From: Perca fluviatilis
Taxonomy: Eukaryota; Chordata; Actinopteri; Perciformes; Percidae
Reading direction: 5' to 3'
Length of the DNA stretch: 64,000 nucleotides
NCBI RefSeq assembly: GCF_010015445.1
Contig: NC_053114.1
Coordinates: 32,854,525-32,918,524, forward strand
Shown here: positions 1 to 11,378 of the stretch, one piece after another
Position numbering within the stretch: position 1 is the stretch's first letter
How the letters are laid out: every line of letters begins with the position of its first letter
Translations under genes and position numbers: made by a program
Notes under the pieces: model-generated
What the model saw: only the letters and a program-made list of their open reading frames with translations
What the model was told of the DNA's origin: nothing
Database searches by the model: none

Positions 1-385
1 CAGCTAGTTTTGTGTATCTTGTGTATATTGTGCATAATGAGTCGTGACTGAGTTGGCCTAAGGACAAATGTGTAGTCCCGAGCAATGACAACACATTTTG
101 CCCGCGCAACCAATAAAAACAAAACAATAATTAATAATAATAATTATGCATAAATGTGGCTGTGTTTCCGAAGGTTACCACAGATAGAATATATTGCGTT
201 TAGATATTAATAACATTTTCAAGAACCTTTATTTTGACAGATTTTTTCATGTGGGGTAATGGTGCGCTAGGGGACCAATACTATACTGTATTTAAATCCA
301 CAAACAGTAGCAGCAAGATGACACACGTCCATCTACATTTAGTTATTTATTTATTAATTTTTTAAGATTATTTTTGGGACATTTT

Positions 386-508
386 AGGCCCTCACTTACA
401 TGACAGCTGAAGACATGAGAGAGGGGAAATGACATGCAGCTAAGGGCCACAGGTTGGGTCGAACCCGCGACTGCTGCATCGAGGAGCAACCAGGTGAGCT
501 ACCATGCC
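386..508 (-). repeat. tRNA-derived SINE, minus orientation
   Basis: Read on the minus strand, the head has a pol III box A (TAGCTCACCTGG, 490-501) and a box B (GGTTCGACCC, 456-465). They are followed by a body with CTGTGGCCCTT, TGCATGTCATTTCCCC and CATGTCTTCAGCTGTC. The same body occurs in the plus-strand copy at 1064, so this is a dispersed SINE family and not a functional tRNA gene. The spacer and acceptor stem do not fold as a proper tRNA. Confidence 0.75.
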
Positions 509-651
509 AAACATTTAGTTATTTAGACAAAATGCTTATTCAGTTCTACAGAATATGACAGAGAAAATGATGTAGTCGCCTTTGCAAAGCTGGTAAAGTA
601 GATGCAAGTGTGCAAGATAAACGGAGGATGTTGGGCCGGCAATCCTATTGG

Positions 652-1859
652 CAGGGCTCCACACTAACTTTTTGCCTTGGTTGCACTGGTGCGCCTAACT
701 TTTTTTATTTAGGTGCACCAGCACATAATTTAGGTGCACCCACATTTTTCCTCGCATCGCCGTAACACTGAATGGCGATACACGATATATAGCTCTGTAT
801 TTTTTTACAAAGTGGGATAAATGTTCAGTTTTAAGTCAAAGCCAATTTTCACAAGCTCTTTTATTAAAACAGATTGTGACTCAAATAAAATGCAAAGACA
901 GGGTTTCCTTTACCAGTTTGAAAATATACAGCTGCAACACATGTAAATGAAAGTTATCTAAAATAAATAGCCTAGGATATATTATATAAAAAATATATAT
1001 ATCTGAGAAAGCTCCTTCATAAGCTTTCAAAAACAATAACAGACTGATTAAAAGAGAAAGAGGACGCCCGGATAGCTCAGTTGGTAAATATAGAGGTTTG
1101 ACTCCGACCTGCGGCCCTTTCCTACATGTCATCCCCCCCACTCTCTCCCCTTTCATGTCTTCAGCTTTCCTATCAAAATAAAGGACCGTTTTAAAAAAAA
1201 AAAAAAAAAGAACCGAACGAAAGACCGAGGGAGTGCGATGGACTGAAGCGTATGCTAGGCTACTCAGAGAGTGACGGCTGACTCATTAGGGGCGATTAAC
1301 CCGTCTTGTGTCGGCTATGAAATGTCTGTATCGCTACCGCGCTGCATTTTTATGAACTATGATCCAGCAGGCCGTCTTGCCACGTTCTATTACTCAACCA
1401 ACTGAAGTTAGTTGCATTTAATAACTCCTAATGTGTTTTTCGCCGTGGCGGCCGCAGTAATAAGAGAGTTTCCAGCGGTAACACTGCCAATACAGGTTTC
1501 CCTCTCATACTTAACAATATACAGCTGGGTTATAACAATTAAAACTGTAGACGAATGTCGGGAGTTTGGACCAGCGGCGCTGTGTCTCTCCATGTTGCAG
1601 GTGAGCCGGCCGGTGTGTGAGTGAATGGGGGCGGGGCTGCGCGGAGGAGAGATCCAAACACAGGCACAGCTTTACAGAAGGAATGGGTCATGTAACGCAA
1701 CATTAAACCATATCGATATAAACAACATTGCTTCGTTAGTGGAGAGGCAGCGGATGCGAGGACGTTAGGTGCACCGGTGCGACCTAGGAAAAATCTTAGT
1801 CGCACCCTTACAAATTTTGGTCGCATTTGCGACCAAATTGGTCGCACTCTCGAGCCCTG
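652..1859. mobile_element. hAT-like DNA transposon with 6-bp TSD, non-autonomous
   Basis: The ends are inverted (left CAGGGCTC, right GAGCCCTG) and are followed inward by diverged repeats of the 'GGTGCGACC/GGTGCACC' type. The 6-bp direct repeat TATTGG flanks the element at 646-651 and 1860-1865. The ends and the 6-bp duplication suggest the fish hAT6-type group; this is inference from end sequence only. No transposase ORF remains. A SINE sits inside at 1064-1208, so the element is older than that insertion. Confidence 0.7.
1064..1208 (+). repeat. tRNA-derived SINE with poly(A) tail
   Basis: It begins GCCCGGATAGCTCAGTTGG, which contains box A at 1073-1084. A slightly degraded box B, GGTTTGACTCC, lies at 1095-1105. 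The body carries CTGCGGCCCTTTCC, CATGTCATCCCC and CATGTCTTCAGC, and it ends AATAAAGGACCG plus an A-run. The body matches the minus-strand copy near position 386. It is nested in the hAT-like element. Confidence 0.8.
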
Positions 1860-2000
1860 TATTGGGCTGATTGGACAGCTGACCAAACTATCATATGAAG
1901 TCAGCCATTGATGGGTGCCACAACAATGGTCATGGTCACACAAAGGAAGCTTGTCACTGTGTTCTTGAAATATTAATGGGACTGAAATATTCCACTATTG

Positions 2001-2039
2001 CTCTCTCTCTCTTTCTCTCTCTCTCTCTTTCTCTCTCTT
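2001..2039 (+). repeat. (CT)n microsatellite
   Basis: Imperfect run of CT dinucleotides with a few CTTT interruptions inside nfatc3 intron 3. It generates an artefactual ORF of Leu/Ser repeats. Confidence 0.9.
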
Positions 2040-3011
2040 CATACTATATCTTTCGCTCTCTCACTGGCTTGGAGAGAAAAGCAGCCATAACTCTATGCAG
2101 GCTCACGCATTCTCTCGCAGGTGCTATCAAATGACAGAGCAACTGATTGGGCTATAGTGAAAGTTCTCTCGGCTGTGTGCTTGTCCTCCTGCCTTAACAG
2201 GTTGACTGACAGTCTTGCTGTGGGAGAGGATCAATGTGACAATCCACACATGCAAATATGTAAAATAAAACCCCAAATGCAATGCTCGTTCATTATTAAG
2301 TTCATTATCAGCATTAATGAAAATGCTCGTTCACAACAGTCAGCTGATGTTTGAGCTAGGCTTATCTACGGTCCAATGTTGTAGCCATAGTAACAGCTCT
2401 CGGTAGATTACAGGTAGCTGATGAAAACCTGCAACTTCTGAAGAGGCAGAAGATCATTTTATCATTCAAATACTGCTATCTGTATTGTAAGTATGAAGGA
2501 TGTCTCCCTGTGTAAACTGTGAAGATGGCAATCCCTGCAAACTGGGAAACAGTCTCAATCTCTCAGGAAGCCGTCGTTAAATTCAGCAAATACGATCGGC
2601 TCAGCTTAGGCTGCTAGAGTTGACGTCTTGGCTGTGTGGTTAACGCAGTGGGAGGTGGATGGGAGGTGCTCAGTGCACAGGGTCTCACTTAACTAATGCA
2701 CGGCCAGCAGCATCATGTTAACAGAGACAGTAAATCAGTCCTCCTGACCTCAGAGAGAAATGCAATCCTCAGTATGGGAGAGACATCGGTGCTTGTATTT
2801 TATTTAATGGATATAAATGTTCTGTAAAAGAGATTTTGGTCATTTTTTATACATAACATGTCAGGACAAATGTTTTTTTACCGCTAGGCTTGTCAGCATT
2901 TGGGTAAGGGTCTTTACAGTTTCAGGGTTAAATTACAAAATGGTTTGGAAGTTTTTTGGCAGAGCAGCAGTATGTGCCTCAAACAATAGGGGAAATGCCC
3001 AAATATGTTAC

Positions 3012-3174
3012 CTTGACGATTGGGTGGCCACCGGATGCTGCTTTGACGGCTCCTCGGCTGCCCTCAGTCTCATAGTGCGCTCGGTGGTGGGCTTTGGGTT
3101 GAACCTCTATCTTCAGGTCATACTGGCCAAACTGGCTTGGCAGCGGCCAATCTAAAGGAGGCAGTGAGGAGGTC
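3012..3174 (-). CDS. nfatc3: nfatc3 coding exon 3 (start of Rel-homology DNA-binding domain)
   Basis: This exon encodes residues 426-479 of the deduced NFATc3, plus the last base of Arg425. The acceptor CTCTCTTTAG|GACC (AG at 3176-3175) completes the AG|G arginine codon split from exon 2, and the donor GTCAAG|GTAACA ends in phase 0. The peptide opens [12 protein letters not shown], the conserved start of the NFAT Rel-homology region. It continues with [20 protein letters not shown] and SRGAVKA. The [10 protein letters not shown] segment (about residues 456-465) is the NFAT DNA-recognition loop, which inserts into the GGAAA target. All codons are open and the sequence is nearly identical to what is known for vertebrate NFATc3. 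The remaining Rel domain and the C-terminal region lie past the left edge of the window. Confidence 0.96.
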
Positions 3175-3281
3175 CTAAAGAGAGAATACCACAAGCATGC
3201 ACACATAAACACAAACATTCACACACACCCACACACACACACATACAAAGAGGAAGAAGAGATTAGAGATTTGGTATGAAA

Positions 3282-3997
3282 TAGTGCTGTCAGTTAAACG
3301 CGTTATTAACGGCGTTAACGCAAACTAATTTTAACGGCGTCAATTTTTTTATCGCGAGATTATTTAAAAACTACAACACCACACCGGATCTAGCTAGACC
3401 GGAAACAAAACAACAGGCACGCCGCACACACTTGTTTGGGCTTGCGAGCCGAGCAAAGAGTAGCAGGCTAACGTTACGTTTTGAGTGGATGGCGAGCGCG
3501 AGACGCCAAAATGGATGCCAATAAGATTCTGAATGGAAGGTTTAATTTTAAAAAGTCGCCAAATGGTTCCATTGACAAGACCAAAGTGATCTGTGTGTTT
3601 TGTCGTCGTGAACTGAGCTATCATCGCAGCATGTCCTGTCTAAAATATCACTTGATGGCCAAGCACACAGCTGATGCAAATTCTCCACCCCCTCGTCAAA
3701 GCCAGGCAACAATGGATGACTTCAGACAGAAGCACATGGATACCACAACTAAGAACAAACTTACTGTGAATGACTGCTCCAAGTGACAATGTTAGTGTGA
3801 AATTGAACACTATATGCCAATGTATAAGCCAATCCACTTTTCCATGTTTATAAGAGCATTAAAATGAGAAAAAATAATGGGACAAAAAGAAATCAAGGGA
3901 CATTTAGACTAGATAAAAATGTGCGATTAATTGCGAGTTAACTATGACATTATTGCGATTAATCGTGATTAAATATTTTAATCGTTTGACAGCACTA
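3282..3997 (+). mobile_element. hAT transposon, deletion derivative with perfect 8-bp TSD
   Basis: The termini are inverted repeats, TAGTGCTGTCA at the left and TGACAGCACTA at the right. They are flanked by the identical 8-bp duplication GTATGAAA (3274-3281 and 3998-4005), the hallmark of hAT transposition. Subterminal motifs are repeats of the 'ATTAACG/GATTAAT' type. At 716 bp it is far too short for a full transposase; only the N-terminal BED zinc finger is left. Confidence 0.92.
3511..3786 (+). pseudogene. BED-type zinc finger remnant of hAT transposase
   Basis: The ATG at 3511 opens an ORF of about 91 codons. It contains a C-x2-C pair (VICVFCRRELSY) followed by CLKYHLMAKH, an H-x4-H pair, with the spacing of a BED finger. 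The finger is followed by a Ser/Pro/Gln-rich linker and then a stop. BED fingers are the DNA-binding head of hAT transposases and ZBED proteins. The catalytic RNase-H-like domain and hAT dimerisation domain are absent, so this is an internal-deletion remnant. The open frame suggests recent origin or borrowing of transposase from an intact relative. Confidence 0.75.
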
Positions 3998-4619
3998 GTA
4001 TGAAACCATTATCACATACAGTGTTGTGTTAAAAAGATGAATTTAATGCATAGTGAAAGTGGAAAGTTTTGTGGTTTTAGTAAATGCCAAAAACTGACAT
4101 GAAGTTTAAGACTGAGAGCACGGAATCTAATCAATGATGAAGAAAGAACATATCAACAGCTTGAACAGTACGAATTTCCCTCAGAAAATCTTCTTTAATA
4201 TTCAGACCTTCACATTTTCCATATTTCAAAATGTTCTGTACATATGTAAATCGCTGTGATACCACAGAGTAAGGTCAAGCAAGACAACCTCTTTTTCTAC
4301 TTTATTGCTGATGACGATCTTAAGGCTGTCTAAAAACATCCAAAAGCTGAAAAGGTGGTATTCCCCTTTCATGGTCTGAGAACAGCATAATAAATAGGTG
4401 TCAAATGGGGGTATAACATGCAGTGTACTTTGCCCCATTAGACAGTGAATCACTACAATGTGCACATGCAATAATCCTGTTCTTTAACGTTACACTTGTA
4501 AAAGGGCAGGTTAAGACTTTAAGGTTGAATCATTTTCTACAGGGGGGTTTTTCTGAGTCTTTGTGTGGGTCAGGGAACGGATGGTTGGATGACAGTGTGT
4601 GTCAGACAGTGAGTCAATT

Positions 4620-4621
<2 letters not shown>

Positions 4622-4660
<39 letters not shown>

Positions 4661-4665
4661 GTGTG
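4622..4665. repeat. (TG)n microsatellite
   Basis: A near-pure TG dinucleotide tract with one CG interruption, in nfatc3 intron 2. Confidence 0.95.
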
Positions 4666-5426
4666 CATACTGTAAAAGTGTATATTTTACGTGTAGTGCA
4701 CCACAGGGGCTGGCATTGTGTGTTTTTCCTCCCTGCCTTTTTTTGTAATCTGTCTAGGCCACAATCATATTTGAACAGCTGCACTCCAAAATAAAAAAAA
4801 AACCTCAATGACCTTCTCCACAGAGAAACTGGGTCTCTCCATCTGAGTGAATTAGATCAGTTTATCCCCAAAACATCTTGTAAATTCTGGCATCAACCAT
4901 TAACCAAGCCGTAACCTTTTCCAAATGTTGTTGTATCTATTTTATGTTGATCATAATTTATTTCATTATATTCAAGTACAATCCCCACAATCCACTAAAA
5001 ATAATGATTTTGGAGTATAGTGCAACAACTCCCAAAATGGGAGGTAATCTGGTCCAAATCTTCAAACCTTCAAATGTTACCAAAACAAATTTCCAAAAGA
5101 TGGTTAATCTACAGTTTGGTTATGTTTGCTAAGTTTTCCTTACTGGTTTACTTTAATACTGCTTTTTATTCTACTCTGTCATATCTGTACTAAATCACTA
5201 CAGTACACGTTTAACTTGATGAGGTACTTTCTGTAGATTGTAGTAAAAGCCACAATGTAAACCTCCGTCACATCTTGACAGTGTAACAGAATTAATTATT
5301 CTAGATCCAAGATGCCTACTGTAGAGCAGCAAAAGCTGTATGTGTGTCATCCAGGTGGCTTGTCTGGCAGCAACGGGCCATTGTTGTTTTTTTAGCACAG
5401 CAGTATACACAATCACAAATTAAACA

Positions 5427-5427
5427 G

Positions 5428-5510
<83 letters not shown>

Positions 5511-5521
5511 GTGGTGTGTGT
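5427..5521. repeat. (TG)n microsatellite, interrupted
   Basis: TG dinucleotides with two TTTG interruptions, in nfatc3 intron 2. The tract yields spurious Cys/Val and Thr/His ORFs on both strands. Confidence 0.95.
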
Positions 5522-6729
5522 ATGCATGCACACTCCCACTGTGTCCATACATGCGTATGTGTATCTCTACATCTATGACTGTGTATGTTAGGCATGAGTC
5601 AGTGAATTGACTGCAGCTGCACAAGCTGTCTCATGGTCCAAGAGGATACACTCTCTACCACAGTGTTGGCCACTGTCGGCTCTTTGTGCAACCTGTCACA
5701 CGGTGGCATGAGCTTTTATTCAAGACGGTAAAGGCTCCTAGCATGCAAACGCACTCTGAAGTCTAAACTGCATGATAGATCTTTGACAGTACAAATAATT
5801 CTTGAGGGAAAGTTTGTAAAGTTTTAGCCAGCATGGCTGACTCCCTTAATGATTTCCTTTCCAAATGCCTGTCAAGTGCTGGCTAAGTGCAGACCCATCT
5901 GATCAGACCGAATTAAAGACATGTGAGTCAGGCTGTCAGTGGAGCCATTTCATTTCATAAACTGCCTTACAGACTGGCACCAAAATCAAGGAAAGACTGC
6001 ATTTTGAAATGAAAAGGCATGTGTCTGATATTTTCTAAAGGTTTTAAGCAGCTAAATGCAGCCTTGTCATTCAGAATCTAACTGAGCTACATTCTACAGA
6101 TTCTCCTACCACATATGACATGGAAATGTCAAGTAAAACCATTTTAGGTTATAACTTCTTACATAAAGACTAACTGGCCAGGTTGAGTGAATCACTTGAG
6201 ATTATAGGCACATATACCACAAATAGTTGTCATCATGATGGTTGACATAATACCCTGCTTCAAAACAAAGTTTTAACTGTATGGTTATCTGTCCTGAGTA
6301 ACTGTGATAATGAATGTATAGTCTGTTGTAGTGTCTGAATAGTTTGATTTTCAAACAAGATTTTCCCCTGACAGCAGCTTCCCTTATGTTTTCCTCCCGG
6401 CAGCAATGACATAACCAGCCAGGAAGTGTGGGTTTGCATGGCTGCTGCGGTAACAGGAGTAGAGGAGGACAGAGGAAATATGAGCTTTGTGACGGAGCAG
6501 AGCAGAACAGTGGCCTCTGTCCTGACACAGCATAACCTTTCTCAAATGTCAAAGCCGTGGTGTCGGGGCTCCCAGTCCAATCATAGTGCCACAACCCGCC
6601 TAGTCTTCTCTAAAGTCGTCCCACTAGCATCCTTTCCATCCAATGAAGTAGGTAATCTTGCATCTACACATGTTGCATGAATGTGAGGCCCAGTCACATT
6701 TGAAGTCATGAAAATGACACCTTGTAAAC

Positions 6730-7539
6730 TAGGGATGGTACGGTTCATGAAAAAACACCCAAACCACTCGGTTCGCTAGTCTCGGTTCGGAGCATGTGTG
6801 TACCGCACGGTTCGTCAGTACACTGTTATGCTGCACAAACCTCTTACTGCCGTAGTGCCCACTTTATACACCTATGTTAAAACACTAACTGGAAATGACG
6901 AGCGGGATGGGCGTGACAAACGCAACCCATGGCAGCTGATTGGACGATCGCGTCACATGGGTCTGGCTGGTCCCTAATTTCAAAACAGACTGTCATGGCG
7001 GCTCGTTCAGAGTACGATCTCATATTGTACTAAAATATTTCACCGAAACGTGTTTCTGAAAACATTTTAAGCGAGAAATAGGCCACGCAGTTGCTGAATC
7101 TGTCTTCATTTCAGATCGACAAAGGTCAGTTTAAAAGATTTTCGTCAGATTTTGAGAGACACCGAGCCGACCGCTCCTCAAGTGGAGTGGGGTGCCGCTG
7201 CAGTTCACGTCACGTCACGTGCAGAAATGTCAAGTGGGAGAGAGGCTGCCCAGAGCTGTAGGATGCGCCAGCGTCGTTTATAGTCTGGTGTGTGGGAACA
7301 TTTTGGATTTCATGGTACCTATGATGAAATAAAACAATATATAGAACTGCCACTGTGTGCATGTTTTGTGCAACATGCATTCAATATGCTAATTTTAGCT
7401 ATATATCATATGCTGAAGTATATTCTGGAGTGTTAAAGATTAAAAGAAAAAATAACAAGAACCGTACAGAACTGAAAACCGTGACCCTAAAACCGTGATA
7501 CGAACCGAACCATGGGTTTTGTGAACCGTACCACCCCTA
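6730..7539. mobile_element. hAT MITE (810 bp) with perfect 8-bp TSD
   Basis: The terminal inverted repeats are TAGGGATGGTACGGTTCA at the left and TGAACCGTACCACCCCTA at the right. The identical octamer TTGTAAAC flanks both ends (6722-6729 and 7540-7547). The subterminal regions carry repeated CGGTTCG / CGAACCG words, probable transposase-binding sites. No coding capacity is visible, so the element is non-autonomous. Confidence 0.9.
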
Positions 7540-8379
7540 TTGTAAACAGATTTTATTTCCAATATAGACATACCCGTAAATCTATATCAAACAATGAATG
7601 CAAGTTTTATATTGTTTTCTTGCAGCGTTATGTCATCACACTTATTTCCTGGAAACCAGTGCATCTCTACTGGTTGCCTTGTGGTATACCAATAGGCGAT
7701 CCTAACCAGTAATACCATTAGTACCCCTGCTGTGGCCAACAAATAAAACTGCATTTCTCATCCCAAAGATATCCCATTCAGTTACATGTTTTCAGTAGTT
7801 CTACTAATAGTTCATTAACTAATTCTAGTGATGTCGTGCTTACTTGCTAAACTATTTTTTGCTAACAAATTCTAGCCTGGGTTCTGCTTACTGACTGGAG
7901 CAGCACTGTATTTTCCATAGAGAAATACTGACCTTTTGTTTAAATAAAGCTTTTGGCAGCCAACTCATAAGAGTGCTGCTAATATCTAATTGTAAACAGC
8001 TCAGGGAGTAAGGCACCCCACCAATTTTTAATCCCACCCACTCTAACCCAAGCCCACCCATTCCACCTAGGCCATCCGTACAAAACACCACAAACACACA
8101 TATGCATGCACACAGGCAACTCAACAAACAAGGCAGACATGAGCTTACACCACCTGACTATGCATGAGTCAGTTACATCTGAAAATTGGGCAATGGTACG
8201 GTTACTTTAGTGGGAACGAGTGTAAGAATACTGTAGGTCAAACTAGATTTAACAGCATAGTAAAAAATAACTGGTGCTGCTGTGTTCTTTGCCGTCTTAG
8301 CCGTGGCCTTAGGAAATTTCACTTACAAGGGCAAGGATACAAATATCAACTGGTGACTCGTCATAGAGCTGAGCTGACC

Positions 8380-8919
8380 TAGCCTAGAAATCTAGACGCA
8401 CCCTAGTGGCAGCAAATGTAATCTGCACCCAGGGTCATTTAGCAAGTCTCCATTGGCTTGCGAGCTGGAAAAACCAAAACTCTAGTCAGGCCAATCACAT
8501 TGTGTATAGAGTCGGTGGGCGGGCTTAACATAATGACGGCAGAGTTGCAACGGTTCCACGTGAATTCCCTGCTACTTAAAAACAAAGAAGATGGCTGCTG
8601 CTGCTGGCGAACAGCGGTCTTTCAAATTGGCTTTGGCCACGACTCTGGAAGACTTGGAATTAAGTTTTTCTTTGAGAAAAGAACAAAGAATGGCACTGAA
8701 GTCATTCTTAAAAAAGGAAGATGTGTTGGGAGTTTTGCCGACCAGATACAGCAAAAGTTTAATCTATCAACTAGCGTTGCTCTGATTGGTTGTAGCGCTA
8801 TCCTATTGCATGCAGAGAGAATTTGAAAGACAACTGTTTATCCCGCCCCTCGGATTGAGCCCTGCCAATGGCGTGTTCCCAGACCCAACATCTTGATGTT
8901 GGTCTGGCTTGTCAGGCTA
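8380..8919 (+). mobile_element. 540-bp DNA transposon with 9-bp TSD carrying a helicase fragment
   Basis: The ends are short imperfect inverted repeats (TAGCCTAGA at the left; TCAGGCTA at the right). They are flanked by an exact 9-bp duplication, GAGCTGACC, at 8371-8379 and 8920-8928. A 9-bp duplication fits Mutator-like or Merlin-type transposition better than hAT; the superfamily is uncertain. The body holds a 64-codon ORF resembling the start of a RecQ-type helicase domain, described separately. Confidence 0.75.
8591..8785 (+). pseudogene. RecQ-like helicase N-terminal fragment captured in a transposon
   Basis: This is a 64-codon ORF from an ATG in the context AAGATGG. Its C-terminal half reads LRKEQRMALKSFLKKEDVLG followed by VLPTRYSKSLIYQLALL. 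That aligns by eye with the zero motif and Walker A of RecQ-family helicases (consensus R..Q..ai......D....PTGxGKS..YQ.PAL). The Walker A glycines are replaced (PTRYSKS for PTGxGKS) and the ORF stops just after, so it cannot be an active ATPase. It is either a transposon-captured host exon or the remnant of a helicase encoded by a larger relative of the element. Confidence 0.5.
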
Positions 8920-8999
8920 GAGCTGACCCTAATACCCTGTTATTGTCTGGAGAGTGTGTCTATGTGAGCAAGCATTTGTGTTATGTCTACACACGTTTG

Positions 9000-9033
9000 T
9001 GTGTATGTGCGTGTGTGTGTGTGTCTGTGTGTG

Positions 9034-9128
<95 letters not shown>
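9000..9128. repeat. Long (TG)n microsatellite
   Basis: About 130 bp of almost pure TG with one ATATAT interruption, in nfatc3 intron 2. Likely to be length-polymorphic. Confidence 0.95.
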
Positions 9129-9985
9129 TGGTCCCCTTGCCATATGTGCCCTGTGCTGATTTACAGTGCTAGGGGCCAGTGCACACAAACAAGGCCATGT
9201 CTTCATCTGCTGCACACATCGGAGAACAGACAGCAAACTCAGATTTTCTGATTGCACCCATCACTCTTTAATGTGGGGATTGTGCCTGTGTGTTTTTGTG
9301 TGTGTTTGGAGGAGTTGGTGCTGTGTGTCCCCCTGTGTTCCTCCTCCACACACTAATAAACTTGTATTACTGTGCGATGTAACTAAGTCAGATTTATACT
9401 GCTGATACGAAGCTCAAAGTTCCCAAAGTACTGAACATTGATCTGCAACATTACATCAACAGGCCTATTATTCATCTAACTTGCTATTTGATATTAGTTT
9501 ACTGCATTTCAATGTTGACACTTCTCTCCTAGATCAAAAAGGGTTTCCAATCTTTATGACACTTCACAACGCTCTATAAAAACATTCACCACTGAAGTCC
9601 ATTGTTTAACCTTGACCTACAAATTGCTTTTAAGATTGATGACATAATGCTCTCTTGTCAAGCAGTGATTCCATTAATAATTCACAAAAACGATGACAAA
9701 GAGGCAGTTATCACCACACTACCTTCTGTTTTTGACTATAACTTAAAAAGGCTTTTAAGTTTAAGGATGTCAATCAAGAATCTATTCTTTCTGAAATACA
9801 ATAAGGAAGTAGAAAAGAACAAATTGATAAAAACGTTTAAATTGTCCAGTCACTTTTTCCCCCACTGAGCCCTCTACATCTGCATGAATCATTTGCTTAA
9901 ATGCATCGATAACTGCAACTGTGAGCTGGAGCTGAATTTAGAAAAACTTTTTTCTGCTTATTCTCTTCAACATCAGCAAATTTAC

Positions 9986-11168
9986 CTGAATATAGGTGTG
10001 TGACCGGGTTTAGGTTTATTCCATGAGAAGTGAGAGGGCACTGAGAGGAACTGTTCCCCGGGACCATCTTTCTTCAGGCTGTGCAGGCCCTCGTCTGAAG
10101 GAGAGTCTAGATTAGGAGACATATTTCCTTGGTCATCTAGCCCCAGCTCCCCTTTACCAGTCTGCATAGAAGTTCTGTCTTGTGAGGTCTTCCTTGTCTT
10201 GGATGGGATGTCTGCCTCAGATGGGCAGCACTGGAAGGGTGACATGCCTACAGAGGGACTGCCAACCCAGGTGTCCTCTGTCACGCTGCTCCTAGGTGAA
10301 GGCCCTGGCGTGGGTGTGGGTGAGTGATGAGGAGACAATGAGCCGGGGTAGCAGATGTCGGCGCTAGAGTGGCGCCTCTTGCCACAGGGTGAGGTGGGAC
10401 GTGAGGAAGGCCTGGAAGGTGGCCTTGGGCTAAGCCAATTTTCATCAGTGACACTAGTGCGTGGCGAGTGACAGGGGGACTGTCGGGGTGACAGGCTGAT
10501 GGAGTGGGAGTGGTGCACAAAGGCGGGGTGATGGTGCTGCCAGTGGGGCTGCTCCTCCAAAAGCCCACCACTGGTTTGAGGGGATACACAGCCTGGGGAA
10601 GTAAGCGGGGAGCCCAGGGTGAACCGGGCAGCCGCTTCATTTAGCTCGGAGTCAACATCGTCATAGACGTGTGAGAATGATTCACAGGAGGAGGCATCAG
10701 AGAACCAGCTCCTAGAGGAGAGGCTGCTGCATGGACTAGGGCTAAGCGAAGAGTCCCGGTATGAGTGGTCCAGGGGCAAATACAGGTGGTCTCTGGACAG
10801 GGGCCTATCACCGTGGTAGTCCCCATCAGGGACATTGGCCCTCAGATCATCCTCAGTGGCATCCATCTCCTGCTGGCAGCTGGGGGAGATGGAGGTGATC
10901 TGGATACTGGGGCACTCAAAGGCCTTTGGTGCCTCCACAGGAGCAGAGGGCAGCAGAGGGGAGGTGCCATACTTGGAGTCATGTGCCCCATAGCCCAGAG
11001 GCACAGATCCTGGTTTGTGTGAGTGAAGGCGTGGGGAAGTGCTGATGATCTGGGAGTGGGACTGCATGCCATGACGAGGCAGGCCAATAGACTGGTGGTT
11101 GGTGACCATAGACTGGGGCTGGCCCACATTTAGGATGTAGAACGACGTGTTGTCATCAGGCTCCAGAT
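9986..11168 (-). CDS. nfatc3: nfatc3 coding exon 2 (calcineurin-binding regulatory region)
   Basis: This exon encodes residues 32-424 of the deduced NFATc3, plus the ends of split codons 31 and 425. The acceptor CTTCTCATAG|ATCTGGAG supplies AT to the G|AT aspartate codon from exon 1. The donor is ATATTCAG|GTAAAT. It is the NFAT homology regulatory region. The calcineurin docking motif PSIQIT (PxIxIT) lies at about residues 117-122. A serine-rich region, [17 protein letters not shown], lies at about 178-194. Ser-Pro repeats follow ([35 protein letters not shown]). The nuclear localisation segment KRRHSS is at about 294-299, and KTRKTS is at about 354. In this family calcium-activated calcineurin dephosphorylates these serines, exposing the NLS and sending NFAT to the nucleus. 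The exon is fully open, and [20 protein letters not shown] is essentially identical to mammalian NFATC3. Confidence 0.97.
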
Positions 11169-11378
11169 CTATGAGAAGAAAAGAAAGGGAAGATTAAGAT
11201 ACAGCAATCTGGAGAATATCATTACTGTTGCTTTTTCCTTAATGTTCCTTAGTTTGACTTTATTGTGTAGAAGTATAATATATACATACAATACATAGTA
11301 CAATACAAAATACTCCTGGTATGAATATCCTGGATTATGAGGCAAAACTGCTAACTCAAAGGCAGACAAGATATGAAC

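Larger units (their letters stand above)
1..3011 (-). other. nfatc3: nfatc3 intron 3 (partial, runs off left edge)
   Basis: The canonical donor AAG|GTAACA follows exon 3 at position 3012. No ORF in this stretch resembles the next NFAT exon, which continues the Rel-homology domain, so exon 4 must lie beyond the left edge. The interval holds a minus-strand tRNA-derived SINE, an hAT-like transposon with a second SINE inside it, a short (CT)n tract and otherwise unremarkable AT-rich sequence. I see no other gene here. Confidence 0.75.
3175..9985 (-). other. nfatc3: nfatc3 intron 2
   Basis: A 6.8 kb intron bounded by AG|GTAAAT (donor at 9985) and TTTAG (acceptor at 3175). It contains an hAT element with a BED finger (3282-3997), a second hAT MITE (6730-7539), a 9-bp-TSD element with a helicase fragment (8380-8919) and three large TG tracts. 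I see nothing recognisable at 4006-4600, 5530-6720, 7550-8370 or 9410-9980. Confidence 0.9.

Noticed and set aside
1064..1140. Possible tRNA gene (GCCCGGATAGCTCAGTTGG)
   Set aside because: It has box A and a degraded box B but no foldable cloverleaf, and it continues into a SINE body with poly(A).
8940..9257. Cys/Val- and Thr/His-repeat ORFs at this and other TG tracts (4.6, 5.4, 31.5, 43.6, 44.7 kb)
   Set aside because: Translation of dinucleotide repeats; no support beyond absence of stops.
10281..11129. Overlapping ORFs in other frames of nfatc3 exon 2
   Set aside because: They are shadows of the conserved regulatory region, which is the frame matching known NFATc3.
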